A stretch of DNA of 64,000 bases from JAVWHP01 sp036639955 (GCA_036639955.1 JAVWHP010000008.1:1-64000), one strand, 5' to 3'. Counted from the stretch's first letter, positions 54,062-63,175 are shown. The notes: a model not told the origin generated them from the sequence alone. Made by a program: numbers and translations.

Positions 54062-54062
54062 T

Positions 54063-55511
54063 ATGGAAAAATTTAAAGAATTCAAGTTAAGTGAAAATAT
54101 AAATAAAGCGGTTAATAAGTTGGGTTTTGTTGAACCTACTGCAGTACAACAGAAGGTAATACCAATATTAAGCGAGTCAGAAGATATCATAGTACAAGCA
54201 CAAACAGGAAGTGGGAAAACATTATCATATGGGATTCCGTTATGTATGGACATGGTATGGGAACAAAATGAGGCAAGTGCACTAATACTAGTACCAACAA
54301 GAGAATTAGCAAATCAAGTTCGTAAAGATATTGATGCTATAGCAACATATGAAAGATTCAGATTAGTAAGTGTTTATGGACATGCAAGTTATGATGCACA
54401 AAGACAACAACTAAAAGGTAAAGTACATGGAGTAATAGGAACACCAGGAAGAGTACTAGATCATATAATTCAAGGTACTTTTAATTTAGATAATATAAGA
54501 TATGTTGTGTTAGATGAAGCAGATGAAATGCTAGACATGGGTTTCATAGAACAAGTAGAAGAGATACTATCTTATATAAAGACAGAACATACTACAGCAC
54601 TATTCTCAGCAACAATGCCAGAAAAAATAAAAGCTTTAGCATTAACATTCTTAGATCATCCTAAAACATTATCAATAAGAGATGAAAATAAGGTTGAAAG
54701 TCGTATAAAAATTGATAGTTATGAAGTAGAAGAGGAAGATAAACTTGATATTCTTTATAAAGTATTGTTAAGTGAAAAACCTGATAGTGCTATAATATTT
54801 GCTAAAACTCAAGATAGAGTTGATCAAGTATTCAATTTCTTAAATAGGAATGGTATGTGTGTTGGAATATTACATGGTGGAATGGACCAAAAATCACGTA
54901 CTGCTAGTATTGAACGTTTTAAAGCTGGAAAGAAACGTATCTTAGTAGCTACTGATGTTGCTGCTCGTGGATTAGATGTTGATGACGTAACACATATTAT
55001 AAATTATGATTTACCTAATGTTGTAGAAAACTATATACATAGAATGGGTAGAAGTGCACGTAAGGATACTTATGGTAAACTTATTAGTTTAATTGGTTAT
55101 GGGGATAGAGATGAACGTTATAAAATAGAAGAATCTACTGGAATACCATTTGAATTTAAAGATACCGCTACTATTAGAATTAAAGACGAAGAAGCTGCTT
55201 TAGAAACATTAAGTAAAATATTTGCTCTTCGTAATGATAAAACAGATTTAGTTAAAAAGGATGTTACTACTTTATATGTTAATGCAGGTAAGATTAAAAA
55301 AATGCGTGCTAAAGATATAGTAGGTGCTATAATGGATTGTCCTAATATTGCTTTTGAAGATATAGGTATAATCGATATACGTGATAATGTAACTTATGTA
55401 GACATACATAATGGTAAAGGACAACGTGTTCTTAAGTATTTAGAAAAGAATTCTATAAAGGGTAAAACAGTAAGAGTAGAAATAGCTACTGGTTCTAAAT
55501 CCCAATATTAA
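54063..55511 (+). CDS. DEAD-box RNA helicase with C-terminal DbpA RNA-binding domain
   Basis: The 482-residue helicase has the Q motif, motif I AQTGSGKT, motif II VLDEADEML, motif III SAT and motif VI HRMGRSARK. Its C-terminal domain (about 405-478: TLYVNAGKIKKMRAKDIVGA onward) is the DbpA/YxiN type that binds 23S rRNA hairpin 92. It acts in large-subunit assembly. ATG 54063 is chosen because upstream starts lie in the promoter-like region. The leader hairpin suggests self-regulation or temperature control. Confidence 0.9.
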   Translation: MEKFKEFKLSENINKAVNKLGFVEPTAVQQKVIPILSESEDIIVQAQTGSGKTLSYGIPLCMDMVWEQNEASALILVPTRELANQVRKDIDAIATYERFRLVSVYGHASYDAQRQQLKGKVHGVIGTPGRVLDHIIQGTFNLDNIRYVVLDEADEMLDMGFIEQVEEILSYIKTEHTTALFSATMPEKIKALALTFLDHPKTLSIRDENKVESRIKIDSYEVEEEDKLDILYKVLLSEKPDSAIIFAKTQDRVDQVFNFLNRNGMCVGILHGGMDQKSRTASIERFKAGKKRILVATDVAARGLDVDDVTHIINYDLPNVVENYIHRMGRSARKDTYGKLISLIGYGDRDERYKIEESTGIPFEFKDTATIRIKDEEAALETLSKIFALRNDKTDLVKKDVTTLYVNAGKIKKMRAKDIVGAIMDCPNIAFEDIGIIDIRDNVTYVDIHNGKGQRVLKYLEKNSIKGKTVRVEIATGSKSQY

Positions 55512-55541
55512 AAAAGTTAACCTTTACGGTTAACTTTTTTA
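55510..55541. terminator. Bidirectional terminator between helicase and aminotransferase genes
   Basis: AAAAAAGTTAACC (55510-55522) pairs with GGTTAACTTTTTT (55528-55540) across TTTAC; A and T tracts on both sides serve both convergent genes. Confidence 0.92.
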
Positions 55542-55545
55542 ATAT

Positions 55546-56721
55546 TTATTTAGATGTAGATAATGATTCCATAAACTTTTCAATTCTTGTTAATGCAACC
55601 TTAATCTCTTCTATACTGTAAGCATATGAAACACGAATAAAGCCTTCACCAGCTTCACCAAACGCATCGCCAGGTACACAAGCTACACGTTGTTCATTAA
55701 GTAGATTATTACAGAATTCTTGCGATGTCATTCCAGTACTTTTAATACAAGGGAATATATAGAATGCTCCTTCAGGAACATGAGTTTCTAAACCGAGTTT
55801 ATTAAAGCCATCTACTATGAAGTTACGTCTAGCCAAATATGCTAACTTCATTTCTTCAACTTTTTCATCACAACATTTAAGACCTTCCAAAGCTCCATAC
55901 TGAGCAGCAGTAGGAGCTGACATAATAATATACTGGTGAATCTTTACCATTGCATCAGTAAATACTTTATTAGCACAAACATAACCTAAACGCCAACCTG
56001 TCATAGCATATGCTTTAGAAAAACCATTAATTATGATTACTTGATCTTTGATTTCTGGAAAATGAGCTAAACTTACATGGTTGTCATTGTATGTTAATTC
56101 AGCATATATCTCATCACTAATAACAATAAGATTATGTTTCTTAATAATAGGAACGATCTTTTCATAATCCTCCTGAGTCATAATGCCTCCGGTAGGATTA
56201 CTAGGAAAGTTAAGGAGGATTGCTTTGGTTTTGGGAGTAATAGCTGCTTCTAGTTCTTCAGGAGTTAATTTAAAATGGTTAGAATGCTGTAATTTGATAA
56301 TCTTAGGAATACCATGAGCTAATACTACTCCTGGTTCGTAAGCAACATAACATGGTGTTAAAATAATTACTTCATCACCTGGGTTAACAACAGCACGTAA
56401 AGCAATATCAATCGCTTCACTTCCACCAACAGTAACTATAACATTAGATTTCCATTCATAATCTAAATCAAAACGACGTTTTAAATATTTACATATTTCT
56501 TCACGCAATTGAGGTAACCCTTTATTTGCAGTGTAAAATGTTTTACCACTTTGGATAGAATAAATAGCAGCTTCACGAATAGACCAAGGAGTGTCAAAGT
56601 CAGGTTCACCTACCCCTAAGGAAACAACATCCTTCATTTGAGTAGCTAAATCAAAAAACTTTCTTATACCACTAGGTTTAATTTCCTTAGCTGTATCACT
56701 TAAATAGTTTTCATATATCAT
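55546..56721 (-). CDS. Pyridoxal-phosphate aminotransferase, class I/II
   Basis: The 391-residue fold-type I aminotransferase has NFPSNPTGG, SDEIYAELTY and the PLP lysine in NGFSKAYAMTGWRLGY, and the C-terminal Arg in EGFIRVSYAYS. It is of the PatA/aspartate aminotransferase group that often pairs with Lrp-like regulators. It starts at an ATGA overlap with the upstream Lrp gene, so the two are co-expressed. The substrate (aspartate, aromatic or branched amino acid) is open. Confidence 0.92.
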   Translation of the reverse strand: MIYENYLSDTAKEIKPSGIRKFFDLATQMKDVVSLGVGEPDFDTPWSIREAAIYSIQSGKTFYTANKGLPQLREEICKYLKRRFDLDYEWKSNVIVTVGGSEAIDIALRAVVNPGDEVIILTPCYVAYEPGVVLAHGIPKIIKLQHSNHFKLTPEELEAAITPKTKAILLNFPSNPTGGIMTQEDYEKIVPIIKKHNLIVISDEIYAELTYNDNHVSLAHFPEIKDQVIIINGFSKAYAMTGWRLGYVCANKVFTDAMVKIHQYIIMSAPTAAQYGALEGLKCCDEKVEEMKLAYLARRNFIVDGFNKLGLETHVPEGAFYIFPCIKSTGMTSQEFCNNLLNEQRVACVPGDAFGEAGEGFIRVSYAYSIEEIKVALTRIEKFMESLSTSK

Positions 56722-57206
56722 GCGCTAATAATCATCCTTTCTTTTGTTTCTTCTTCTTTTTCATAAATTACACCATCTACTTTATATTGTTTTAAAATAA
56801 AGTATGTAGATGTACCTACTACTTCTTCAATACAAGCAAGCTTAGTACCAACAAAGTTAGCAACTTCTTGCATAGTCTTACCAACAACTAAGACAGAGAA
56901 TTCTGATTTACCACTCATAAGATACATAGTATCAACTTCAGAATACTTATAAATCATTTTAGCAATACGATCATAACCAAACTCTCGTTCTGGTGTAACA
57001 TCAACTTCAATGATAGCCATAACCTTATTAATATTAGTTTTATCATAGTTTATTAAAGTATGATATCCTAAAATAACATGGTTATCCTCAAGTTCTTTTA
57101 TAGCTAATTCAACGTTTTCAGCACTATCTGCTAAAGCGCTAGCTAAATCAGTAGTACTGTATTTAGCATTTTCATCTAATAATGTTAATAATAGTTTATT
57201 GTTCAT
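56718..57206 (-). CDS. Lrp/AsnC-family transcriptional regulator
   Basis: The 162-residue protein has an N-terminal winged HTH (about 1-50: LLTLLDENAKYSTTDLASAL) and a C-terminal RAM ligand-binding domain (VMAIIEVDVTP onward). It likely senses an amino acid and controls its own operon, which includes the aminotransferase. The start has GAAGGAG-like sequence. Upstream lies the long gene-poor region. Confidence 0.9.
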   Translation of the reverse strand: MNNKLLLTLLDENAKYSTTDLASALADSAENVELAIKELEDNHVILGYHTLINYDKTNINKVMAIIEVDVTPEREFGYDRIAKMIYKYSEVDTMYLMSGKSEFSVLVVGKTMQEVANFVGTKLACIEEVVGTSTYFILKQYKVDGVIYEKEEETKERMIISA

Positions 57207-57849
57207 ACGTTCACTCCTTCTTGTTGTACATCTATTTTATATCTAATTATGATGGTTGTAAACAACTATCATTCGATATGCACAAGTTATCAGTTATTAT
57301 CATGTGCTTATCGCTTAAATATTATGTAAGTTTACATTAAAGAAAGCTCATTATTAGGTTCATAACTAAATATCTAAACAGTTTTTCTTTTGCTTCAATG
57401 ATTTGCTTAGTAATAAACAAAATATGAGTCTTAAATATCCTGTTTTTGTTAGGTAGCGTGTTTGTATAAATGTCATTTAATAATGGACAATCCGAATTGT
57501 GTAATTAAAATTTATTCTGAAGTTTCAAAATAAATATAATTTGAATATCCTTTATGTTTAATATTTGATTATGTTTCATGAATGATTCTAAGGTGAGAAT
57601 CATAATTTCTAATCGTCTTGTATGTCTTTATTGCGTAGAAAACGATACTTGGATATTTAATAGCGATGCTAAGTTTTTATAACATCTTCATATCTTTCTT
57701 AAGGCTTTGTATAACATCTACCTAAAGAGCGATGATTTATTGCATATTTATGATAATTTATAATATTATTAAAATTTACAGTTTAACAACAAAAACATTC
57801 CAGTCCTAAATTAACCACAATGTCTTTAGATTAGCCTATTGCAAGTTGA
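57207..57849. other. Gene-poor stretch before the CHAP remnant
   Basis: About 640 bp without a credible gene on either strand. A short hairpin GATTCT/AGAATC is near 57590. The sequence has no regular codon pattern and looks like decayed coding DNA next to the two remnants downstream. The Lrp gene promoter must be near its right end, not clearly visible. Confidence 0.4.
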
Positions 57850-58155
57850 TTGGCGTGTATCTCTAGAGCTCTGTTACTAATGGCCACTATAAGGATAGTC
57901 GATAACACTCCAAACCAAGCCAATTTCCACGCTTACTCCTCGAACGCCTGTCCTACTGGTATACAGTGGTTTAAAGAAAAAGGACGGTGGGAACCTAGTG
58001 TTCATACACCTAACGCAGGTGATATCATTTTCTTTGATTGGGAACAAGATGGAATAAGTGAACACGTAGGGATTGTAGTAAAAATGGAAAATGGAATGGT
58101 GCACACCGTTGAAAGGAATAGCAATGATGAGTGTAGATTAATTGAATATATTTAA
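57850..58155 (+). pseudogene. Remnant of a CHAP-domain amidase/endopeptidase
   Basis: From about residue 28 the frame reads as a CHAP/NlpC-like fold: NACPTGIQWFKEKGRW, then PNAGDIIFFDWEQDGISEHV (with the catalytic His region) and GIVVKMENGMVHTVERN. The N-terminal part that should carry the catalytic Cys is absent, and the C-terminus ends soon after ECRLIEY. No ribosome site is seen. It is most likely the relic of a phage- or element-borne cell-wall hydrolase. Confidence 0.72.
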
Positions 58156-58194
58156 ATTGGTATTTTTGTTATGGGTATGGAGTGATCAAATAAA

Positions 58195-58231
58195 AAAGTT
58201 GTAGTCATCACTAGTGGATGACTACAACTTT
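58195..58231 (-). terminator. Strong terminator on the minus strand
   Basis: AAAGTTGTAGTCATC (58195-58209) pairs perfectly over 15 bp with GATGACTACAACTTT (58217-58231). On the minus strand it is followed by TTTTTT, so it ends a leftward transcript, namely the unit with the small peptide and the ABC remnant. Confidence 0.85.
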
Positions 58232-58290
58232 AAAAAAAGGGGCTACGTACAATTAAAGTATCATTCTCCAATACCCTTTTATAGATATAT

Positions 58291-58371
58291 TTATTTGTTT
58301 TTTTTTAAATATATTAATGCAATTATAAAAATTACCAAAAAAATCGCACTTACTAAAATCCTAAAGTCCAT
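58291..58371 (-). CDS. Possible 26-residue single-span membrane peptide
   Basis: A leftward open frame encodes MDFRILVSAIFLVIFIIALI followed by YLKKNK, one hydrophobic helix with a basic tail. GAGGTG stands 6 nt before the ATG, and a very strong terminator follows in the same direction. The design fits a small membrane regulator, a type I-toxin-like peptide or a leaderless bacteriocin-like peptide. It lies just downstream of an ABC ATPase remnant. Confidence 0.5.
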   Translation of the reverse strand: MDFRILVSAIFLVIFIIALIYLKKNK

Positions 58372-58387
58372 AAAAATTTCACCTCAC

Positions 58388-58578
58388 TCAATTAACTATT
58401 TTATTTACTGTCATTACACGAGTGGAAATCTCTTTAAATTCACTTACGTGTGTAACCATTATAACACATTTGTCTTTTTCTTTTGAATTTGCTTTAATTT
58501 TATTAATCATATTCTCTGTGTATTCTTATCTAATGCGGTGAAAGGTTCATCTAAAATCAAGGTATAAAACGGACTTAT
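58388..58578 (-). pseudogene. Remnant of an ABC transporter ATP-binding protein
   Basis: Read leftward, the sequence gives Walker B and D-loop LILDEPFTALDKNTQR, then a frameshift near 58507-58515. It continues as NMINKIKANSKEKDKC and VIMVTHVSEF (H-loop) to a stop at 58388. The Walker A and signature parts are missing upstream. It is the decayed C-terminal third of an ATPase gene and ends 17 bp before the ATG of the small membrane peptide frame. Confidence 0.75.
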
Positions 58579-59011
58579 GTTGGCTTTATGCAAATAATGT
58601 ACATTGTGGATCTTATGACTTAATAGGTGATAAATAAATTAAGATTGATGAAATTGAAAAAAGTGATTAGTCTAAACTTATAATATTGAGAGTGAAAATA
58701 TCATAAAAGTTAGTGTTTTTAAATTCTATATGTGATTTATAAATAGGAAATTCAAATTCTTAATCAAGTCACTCTCGTCGTAAAAAGTTATAAGCATGAG
58801 AAACGGATTAGATTGAACGATAGTAATGCTATCCTATCATATACGTAAAGCAATTTTACTAGAATTTCTATAAACTTTACTATTCATAAAATTTGTAATA
58901 GAATTTATGAAATTTAAACAATATCGCAGTTGAAGCAGAACACTTCATAACAAAAAATTGCTATATAAACATTAATGTAATTTTGTTATAATAGACGAAA
59001 GGAGAATTAAT
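58579..59011 (+). promoter_or_regulatory. Gene-poor stretch with the promoter of the HAD gene
   Basis: No credible gene lies here. An extended -10 element TGT-TATAAT is at 58984-58992, 20 bp before ATG 59012, and AAAGGAG follows. The -35 is not clear. The rest looks like decayed DNA. Confidence 0.5.
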
Positions 59012-59857
59012 ATGAATAATAAAACAGTTATAGCTATAATGTATGATTTTGATAAAACTTTATGTAGTAAGGATATGCAAGAATATAGTTTTATTCCTGA
59101 ACTTGGTGTAGAGGCTAGTGAATTTTGGGAGTCTGCTACTGCTTTAACTAAGGAAGGAATGGATTCTATATTAGCTTATATGTATCTGATGATTAAAAAA
59201 GCTAGTGCTAATGATGTATGTATTAGAAGAAATAGCTTTGTTAAACTGGGTAAAGATATAGAGTTATTTCCCGGGGTATCAAATTACTTTAAAAGAATTA
59301 ATGAATATGGAGCTAGTTTAGGTTTGAAAATAGAACACTATATAATTTCTTCTGGATTAAAGGAGATTATTGAAGGTACTAGTATTGCTTCTGAATTTAA
59401 ACAAATATTTGCTTGTGAGTTTTTTTATGATGTTAATGGTGTAGCTAAATGGCCTAAAATGGCAGTTAATTACACTGCTAAAACACAGTTTTTATTTAGA
59501 ATTAATAAAGGTTGTTTAAAACAAGATGAAAATCTAAATAAGTTTACTCCAGATGATGAACGTAGAGTCCCTTTTAGAAATATGATATATGTTGGTGATG
59601 GTTTAACAGATGTCCCTTGTATGAAATTAGTTAAAGTTAATGGTGGTCAGTCAATAGCTGTTCACCAAGATGATAAATCAATGAAAATAGCTAAACAACT
59701 ATTGAATGACCACCGTGTAGACTTTATAGCTAAAGCTGATTATAGTGATGGATCAGAATATGATCGTATCTTAAAGCTAATATTAGATAAGATGAAAAAC
59801 GTAAATCAATTAGTAAATGAACATCATAGACAAGAAAAGATGGCAGCTAAAAAATAA
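59012..59857 (+). CDS. HAD-superfamily hydrolase
   Basis: The 281-residue protein has motif I YDFDKTLC (nucleophile and acid Asp) at residues 11-18, motif II IISSGL and motif III/IV YVGDGLTDVPCM. The layout is of the phosphoserine phosphatase-like group with a helical cap. The substrate is a phosphomonoester, unknown. It is a single-gene unit with its own extended -10 and a strong terminator. Confidence 0.85.
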   Translation: MNNKTVIAIMYDFDKTLCSKDMQEYSFIPELGVEASEFWESATALTKEGMDSILAYMYLMIKKASANDVCIRRNSFVKLGKDIELFPGVSNYFKRINEYGASLGLKIEHYIISSGLKEIIEGTSIASEFKQIFACEFFYDVNGVAKWPKMAVNYTAKTQFLFRINKGCLKQDENLNKFTPDDERRVPFRNMIYVGDGLTDVPCMKLVKVNGGQSIAVHQDDKSMKIAKQLLNDHRVDFIAKADYSDGSEYDRILKLILDKMKNVNQLVNEHHRQEKMAAKK

Positions 59858-59862
59858 TTTAT

Positions 59863-59904
59863 CTATAAAAAAACTTTGCTTATTAGAGCAAAGTTTTTTT
59901 ATAG
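59863..59904. terminator. Bidirectional terminator after the HAD gene
   Basis: CTATAAAAAAACTTTGCT (59863-59880) pairs perfectly over 18 bp with its inverted copy at 59887-59904. It serves the HAD gene and, leftward, the RpiR-type gene. Confidence 0.9.
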
Positions 59905-59935
59905 ATTATTTATATAGGAGCAACCTAATAGAGAA

Positions 59936-60694
59936 CTAACGATTTAATTGTTTAGCTAACTTATTAATAAGCAATTCTATAGCTATGAAAATAATAGCTT
60001 GAGAATCTACAAACATTGAATTAGAATCACACGTAGGTAAACACATAAGCGTAACTTGATCAGAAATACGAGTGTTATGGTTGTTCTCACTAATAAGAAC
60101 AGTAGTTGCTTTATTATCAATACTATTTTGGATTGATTCTAAAATGATAGGTGTGTTTCCCGACAATGAGAGAAAAATATTTAAATCATCATTAGTAGAT
60201 AAAGATGATTTTTCACTCATTGAAGAAGGGATACAGCAGGTTTCAGCATCAATACCTAGGGCTAGTAAACGATAGCCAAGGAATTGTGCTGATAAACCAG
60301 TTTCATGGACACCAAAGATTTTTATCTTTCTAGCAGTTTTAATGGCACTAGATAGAAAGACAAGAAGATCTTCTGTTATGCTAGTCGGTATTGAGTCAAT
60401 CCGAGTAGTGTAGTGTTTAAGAATAGAAGCAGTAGTCGAAGATGTTTCTAAAGAGTGGTTCTCACCACTAATTAGAAACCTTGAAATTTCATATTTAAAT
60501 TCAGAATAACCAGAGTAACCACATTTTTGACAAAATCTTAGTAAAGCAGATTTAGAAACCTTAGCTTTAGCAGCAACCTCTAAAATAGGATAACAAGTTA
60601 TTACTCTTAGATTATTAAGTACATAGTTCTTAATTATTAGTTCAGATTTAGTGAATTCATTATGATGCAATTCAATTAATTCTATAGGATTCAA
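59936..60694 (-). CDS. MurR/RpiR-family transcriptional regulator
   Basis: This protein of about 252 residues has an N-terminal HTH_6 domain (YPILEVAAKAKVSKSALLRF, then CQKCGYSGYSEFKYEISRFL) and a C-terminal SIS sugar-phosphate-binding domain (KIKIFGVHETGLSAQFLGYR). TTG at 60694 follows GAGGTGA at good spacing; GTG at 60703 overlaps that site. It is divergent from the PTS operon and should sense a phosphosugar to control it, as MurR does for MurNAc-6-phosphate. Confidence 0.87.
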   Translation of the reverse strand: MNPIELIELHHNEFTKSELIIKNYVLNNLRVITCYPILEVAAKAKVSKSALLRFCQKCGYSGYSEFKYEISRFLISGENHSLETSSTTASILKHYTTRIDSIPTSITEDLLVFLSSAIKTARKIKIFGVHETGLSAQFLGYRLLALGIDAETCCIPSSMSEKSSLSTNDDLNIFLSLSGNTPIILESIQNSIDNKATTVLISENNHNTRISDQVTLMCLPTCDSNSMFVDSQAIIFIAIELLINKLAKQLNR

Positions 60695-60742
60695 AGTTAT
60701 CACCTCACAAGTAGTTTAACACAAAAAGGACCAAGATACCAC

Positions 60743-60836
60743 AAGTTTGGGAAAAATATATAATTTTGTGGGAAAAAGTGTTGCAAACGGTTTCATTATG
60801 TTGTATACTTGGGACAGTTCCATAAAAGTTTGGGAA
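60743..60836. repeat. Two copies of AAGTTTGGGAA flanking the PTS promoter
   Basis: Identical 11-bp direct repeats occur at 60743-60753 and 60826-60836, with the cre site and promoter between them. A third related stretch, TTTGTGGGAAAAA, is near 60766. They are candidate half-sites for the divergently encoded RpiR-type regulator. Confidence 0.5.
60781..60809 (+). promoter_or_regulatory. PTS operon promoter with a full cre site
   Basis: TTGCAAACGGTTTCA (60781-60795) matches the CcpA cre consensus WTGNAANCGNWNNCW at every defined position. It contains the -35 TTGCAA (60781-60786), 17 bp before the -10 TATACT (60804-60809). CcpA binding here would block the promoter when preferred sugars are present. 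Confidence 0.82.
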
Positions 60837-60876
60837 TAAGTGGCAGTATACAGCCCGACCATAGGAGGTTAAAAGT

Positions 60877-62232
60877 ATGAAAAAGAAAATATCTTTGCTA
60901 GATCGCATAACGAATTTTGTAGATGCGAAAATAGCCCCAACTCTAATTAAGATATCACAAGTAAGATATCTTGATGCGCTACAAAAAACATTTATGACAT
61001 TAATGCCATACATGATATTAGGAGCAACAGCTACACTAATCCTAAATCTCTCAGGATTATTCGCCACAGGTAACGGTTTAAATTTACCTGAAGTAGCAGA
61101 CTTCATTAACAAAATAGTAGATCCTTGTAAACCATGGCTATTCCAAATAGTGTTTGTTACAATAAATCTATTAGCTTTAATTACTACAGTATTCAATGGT
61201 TATAACCTAGGAATGTATTACAATAAAAAAGATTCTAAAGTTAATCCTTTAGTATCAGCAGTATTAGCCCTAATTTCATTCTTATGTTTCATAGATTTTG
61301 CTCAACTAAGTGCAAACTTTGATTGGCCAAACTATGTATTAGGATCTCCAAGTCTATTTGGAGGAATCATTATCAGTATTGCATCAGTAGAAATTTATCG
61401 TTGCCTAATCAGTAAAAAAATAGCAATTAAAATGCCAGAGGGTGTACCTCCAATGATTGCTGATGCCTTCACTAGTATGATTCCAGTTAGTATTATTGTA
61501 GTATTATTCTCAATCTTAGGAAGAGGATTTGCTGATTTCAATCTATTAACTGAAATTAATAAAGTATTCTCTTACCTAGTAATTGGAGGAAGTGGAGCTA
61601 TAGCTCAATTCTTTGCCTTCATATTAGACCGTTTACTTTGGTTCTGTGGTCTTCATGGTTCTAATGTAGTAGGAAGTGTTATGCAACCTATTTGGACAAC
61701 TATGATTACAGATAATGTATCTGCTTTCGCAGCCGGTGCAGAAATCCCATTCATGTTTACAGAACAATGGATTAATGTATACGTAAGATTATCAGTATTC
61801 CCAATCGCCTTACTATGCTGTATGTCAACAGTAAAACGCTTTAAAGTACTAGGAAAATTATCATTACCAGGAACAGTATTTAATATAGCAGAACCAGTAA
61901 TCTATGGATTACCAATCGTACTAAACCCAATTATGTTCGTACCATGGGTATTAGGATTTGGAGCACTCTTCATCTTTAATGCAGTATTAGCAATATTAGG
62001 ATTAACACCACCAATGGTAGCAATGACAGTCTGGACAATGCCAATCCCACTAGCAGCCTTCATTGGATCAGGCTTCCAAATATCAGCACTTATCATATCA
62101 ATAATGAACCTAGTTATACTATTCTTTATCTTCCTACCATTCTTTAAAGTAATGGAAAAAAGAGAACTAGCAGAAGAAGCAAAACAACTAGAACTTATGA
62201 AAGAAGAAGCAACCATACATGAACTTAAATAA
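60877..62232 (+). CDS. PTS sugar transporter subunit IIC (lactose/cellobiose family)
   Basis: The 451-residue membrane protein has about ten spans and starts KISLLDRITNFVDAKIAPTL. The segment FILDRLLWFCGLHGSNVVGS and the C-terminal NIAEPVIYGLPIVLNPIMFV are typical of EIIC of the cellobiose/chitobiose type. It carries no IIA or IIB domain, so those come from elsewhere. It overlaps the GNAT gene by 14 bp. The neighbours (GNAT, PIG-L deacetylase, MupG-like protein) suggest an amino-sugar disaccharide as substrate. Confidence 0.9.
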   Translation: MKKKISLLDRITNFVDAKIAPTLIKISQVRYLDALQKTFMTLMPYMILGATATLILNLSGLFATGNGLNLPEVADFINKIVDPCKPWLFQIVFVTINLLALITTVFNGYNLGMYYNKKDSKVNPLVSAVLALISFLCFIDFAQLSANFDWPNYVLGSPSLFGGIIISIASVEIYRCLISKKIAIKMPEGVPPMIADAFTSMIPVSIIVVLFSILGRGFADFNLLTEINKVFSYLVIGGSGAIAQFFAFILDRLLWFCGLHGSNVVGSVMQPIWTTMITDNVSAFAAGAEIPFMFTEQWINVYVRLSVFPIALLCCMSTVKRFKVLGKLSLPGTVFNIAEPVIYGLPIVLNPIMFVPWVLGFGALFIFNAVLAILGLTPPMVAMTVWTMPIPLAAFIGSGFQISALIISIMNLVILFFIFLPFFKVMEKRELAEEAKQLELMKEEATIHELK

Positions 62233-63175
62233 CATTGAATATAAACAATATGATCAATGCTACTTAGAACAAATTATAGAATTATGGAATACTACACTAA
62301 TATATGATCCTATAAATAAACAAAGATTTATAGACCTAATATTATTAGATGATAACTTTAATAAAGAATTAGTTCTATTAGCATTAGATAAAGATAAAGA
62401 TATGGTAGTAGGCTTTATCTTAGGTATTAAAAGACAAGTCCCTTATCTAAATAGAGGTCTAGAACCAACTAGAGGATGGATAAGTCTAATGTTTATAAAG
62501 AAAGAATATCAAAGAAAAAGTATAGCAACTAAACTAGTAAATCTTATAGAATATGCTTTTATAGCTAAAGGTACTAAAGAAATAACTCTATGTGCATATA
62601 GTCCTAACTATTTCTTTCCAGGTATTGATAAAAGATATGAAGCAGCTAATATATTCTTTAATAAACTAAATTATATTAAACATAGTGAAGCAGTAAGTAT
62701 GCAAAGAGATTTATGGGATTATAGTTTACCAACCAATACTATAAATAAAATTAATACTTTAAAAGAAGAAGGCATATCTTTTATAAAGTATAATGATAAC
62801 TATATGAATGCTTTATTAAACTTTGTTAAAGAAGAATTTGATGCAGGTTGGATTAGAAATGTTTTAATATCTATGCAAAAACATATAGCTAAAGATACTA
62901 TATTATTATGTATTAATTCAGATAATAAAGTACTAGGCTATTGTATGCGTAAAATAGATAATAATGATTCTCGTTTTGGTCCTATAGGAGTTAGTAAACA
63001 ACTAAGATCTAAAGGTATAGGTGGTATATTATTAGATCTTATGTTATTAGATATGAAGGCTTCTAATATAAATTATATGTACTTCTTATGGACTCATGGA
63101 GATGCACAAAGATTCTATTTAAACCATGGTGTAAAAGTATATCGTACTTATAACCTATATAGAAAGGAAATCTAA
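62219..63175 (+). CDS. GNAT-family N-acetyltransferase with two GNAT-like domains
   Basis: The 318-residue protein shows an N-terminal GNAT domain with SLMFIKKEYQRKSIATKLV (acetyl-CoA loop). A second, at about 180-318, has GPIGVSKQLRSKGIGGILL, the better-preserved acetyl-CoA motif. The tandem design resembles mycothiol-synthase-like proteins. It is within the PTS operon, so an amino sugar or wall fragment is the likely acceptor. Confidence 0.82.
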   Translation: MNLNNIEYKQYDQCYLEQIIELWNTTLIYDPINKQRFIDLILLDDNFNKELVLLALDKDKDMVVGFILGIKRQVPYLNRGLEPTRGWISLMFIKKEYQRKSIATKLVNLIEYAFIAKGTKEITLCAYSPNYFFPGIDKRYEAANIFFNKLNYIKHSEAVSMQRDLWDYSLPTNTINKINTLKEEGISFIKYNDNYMNALLNFVKEEFDAGWIRNVLISMQKHIAKDTILLCINSDNKVLGYCMRKIDNNDSRFGPIGVSKQLRSKGIGGILLDLMLLDMKASNINYMYFLWTHGDAQRFYLNHGVKVYRTYNLYRKEI

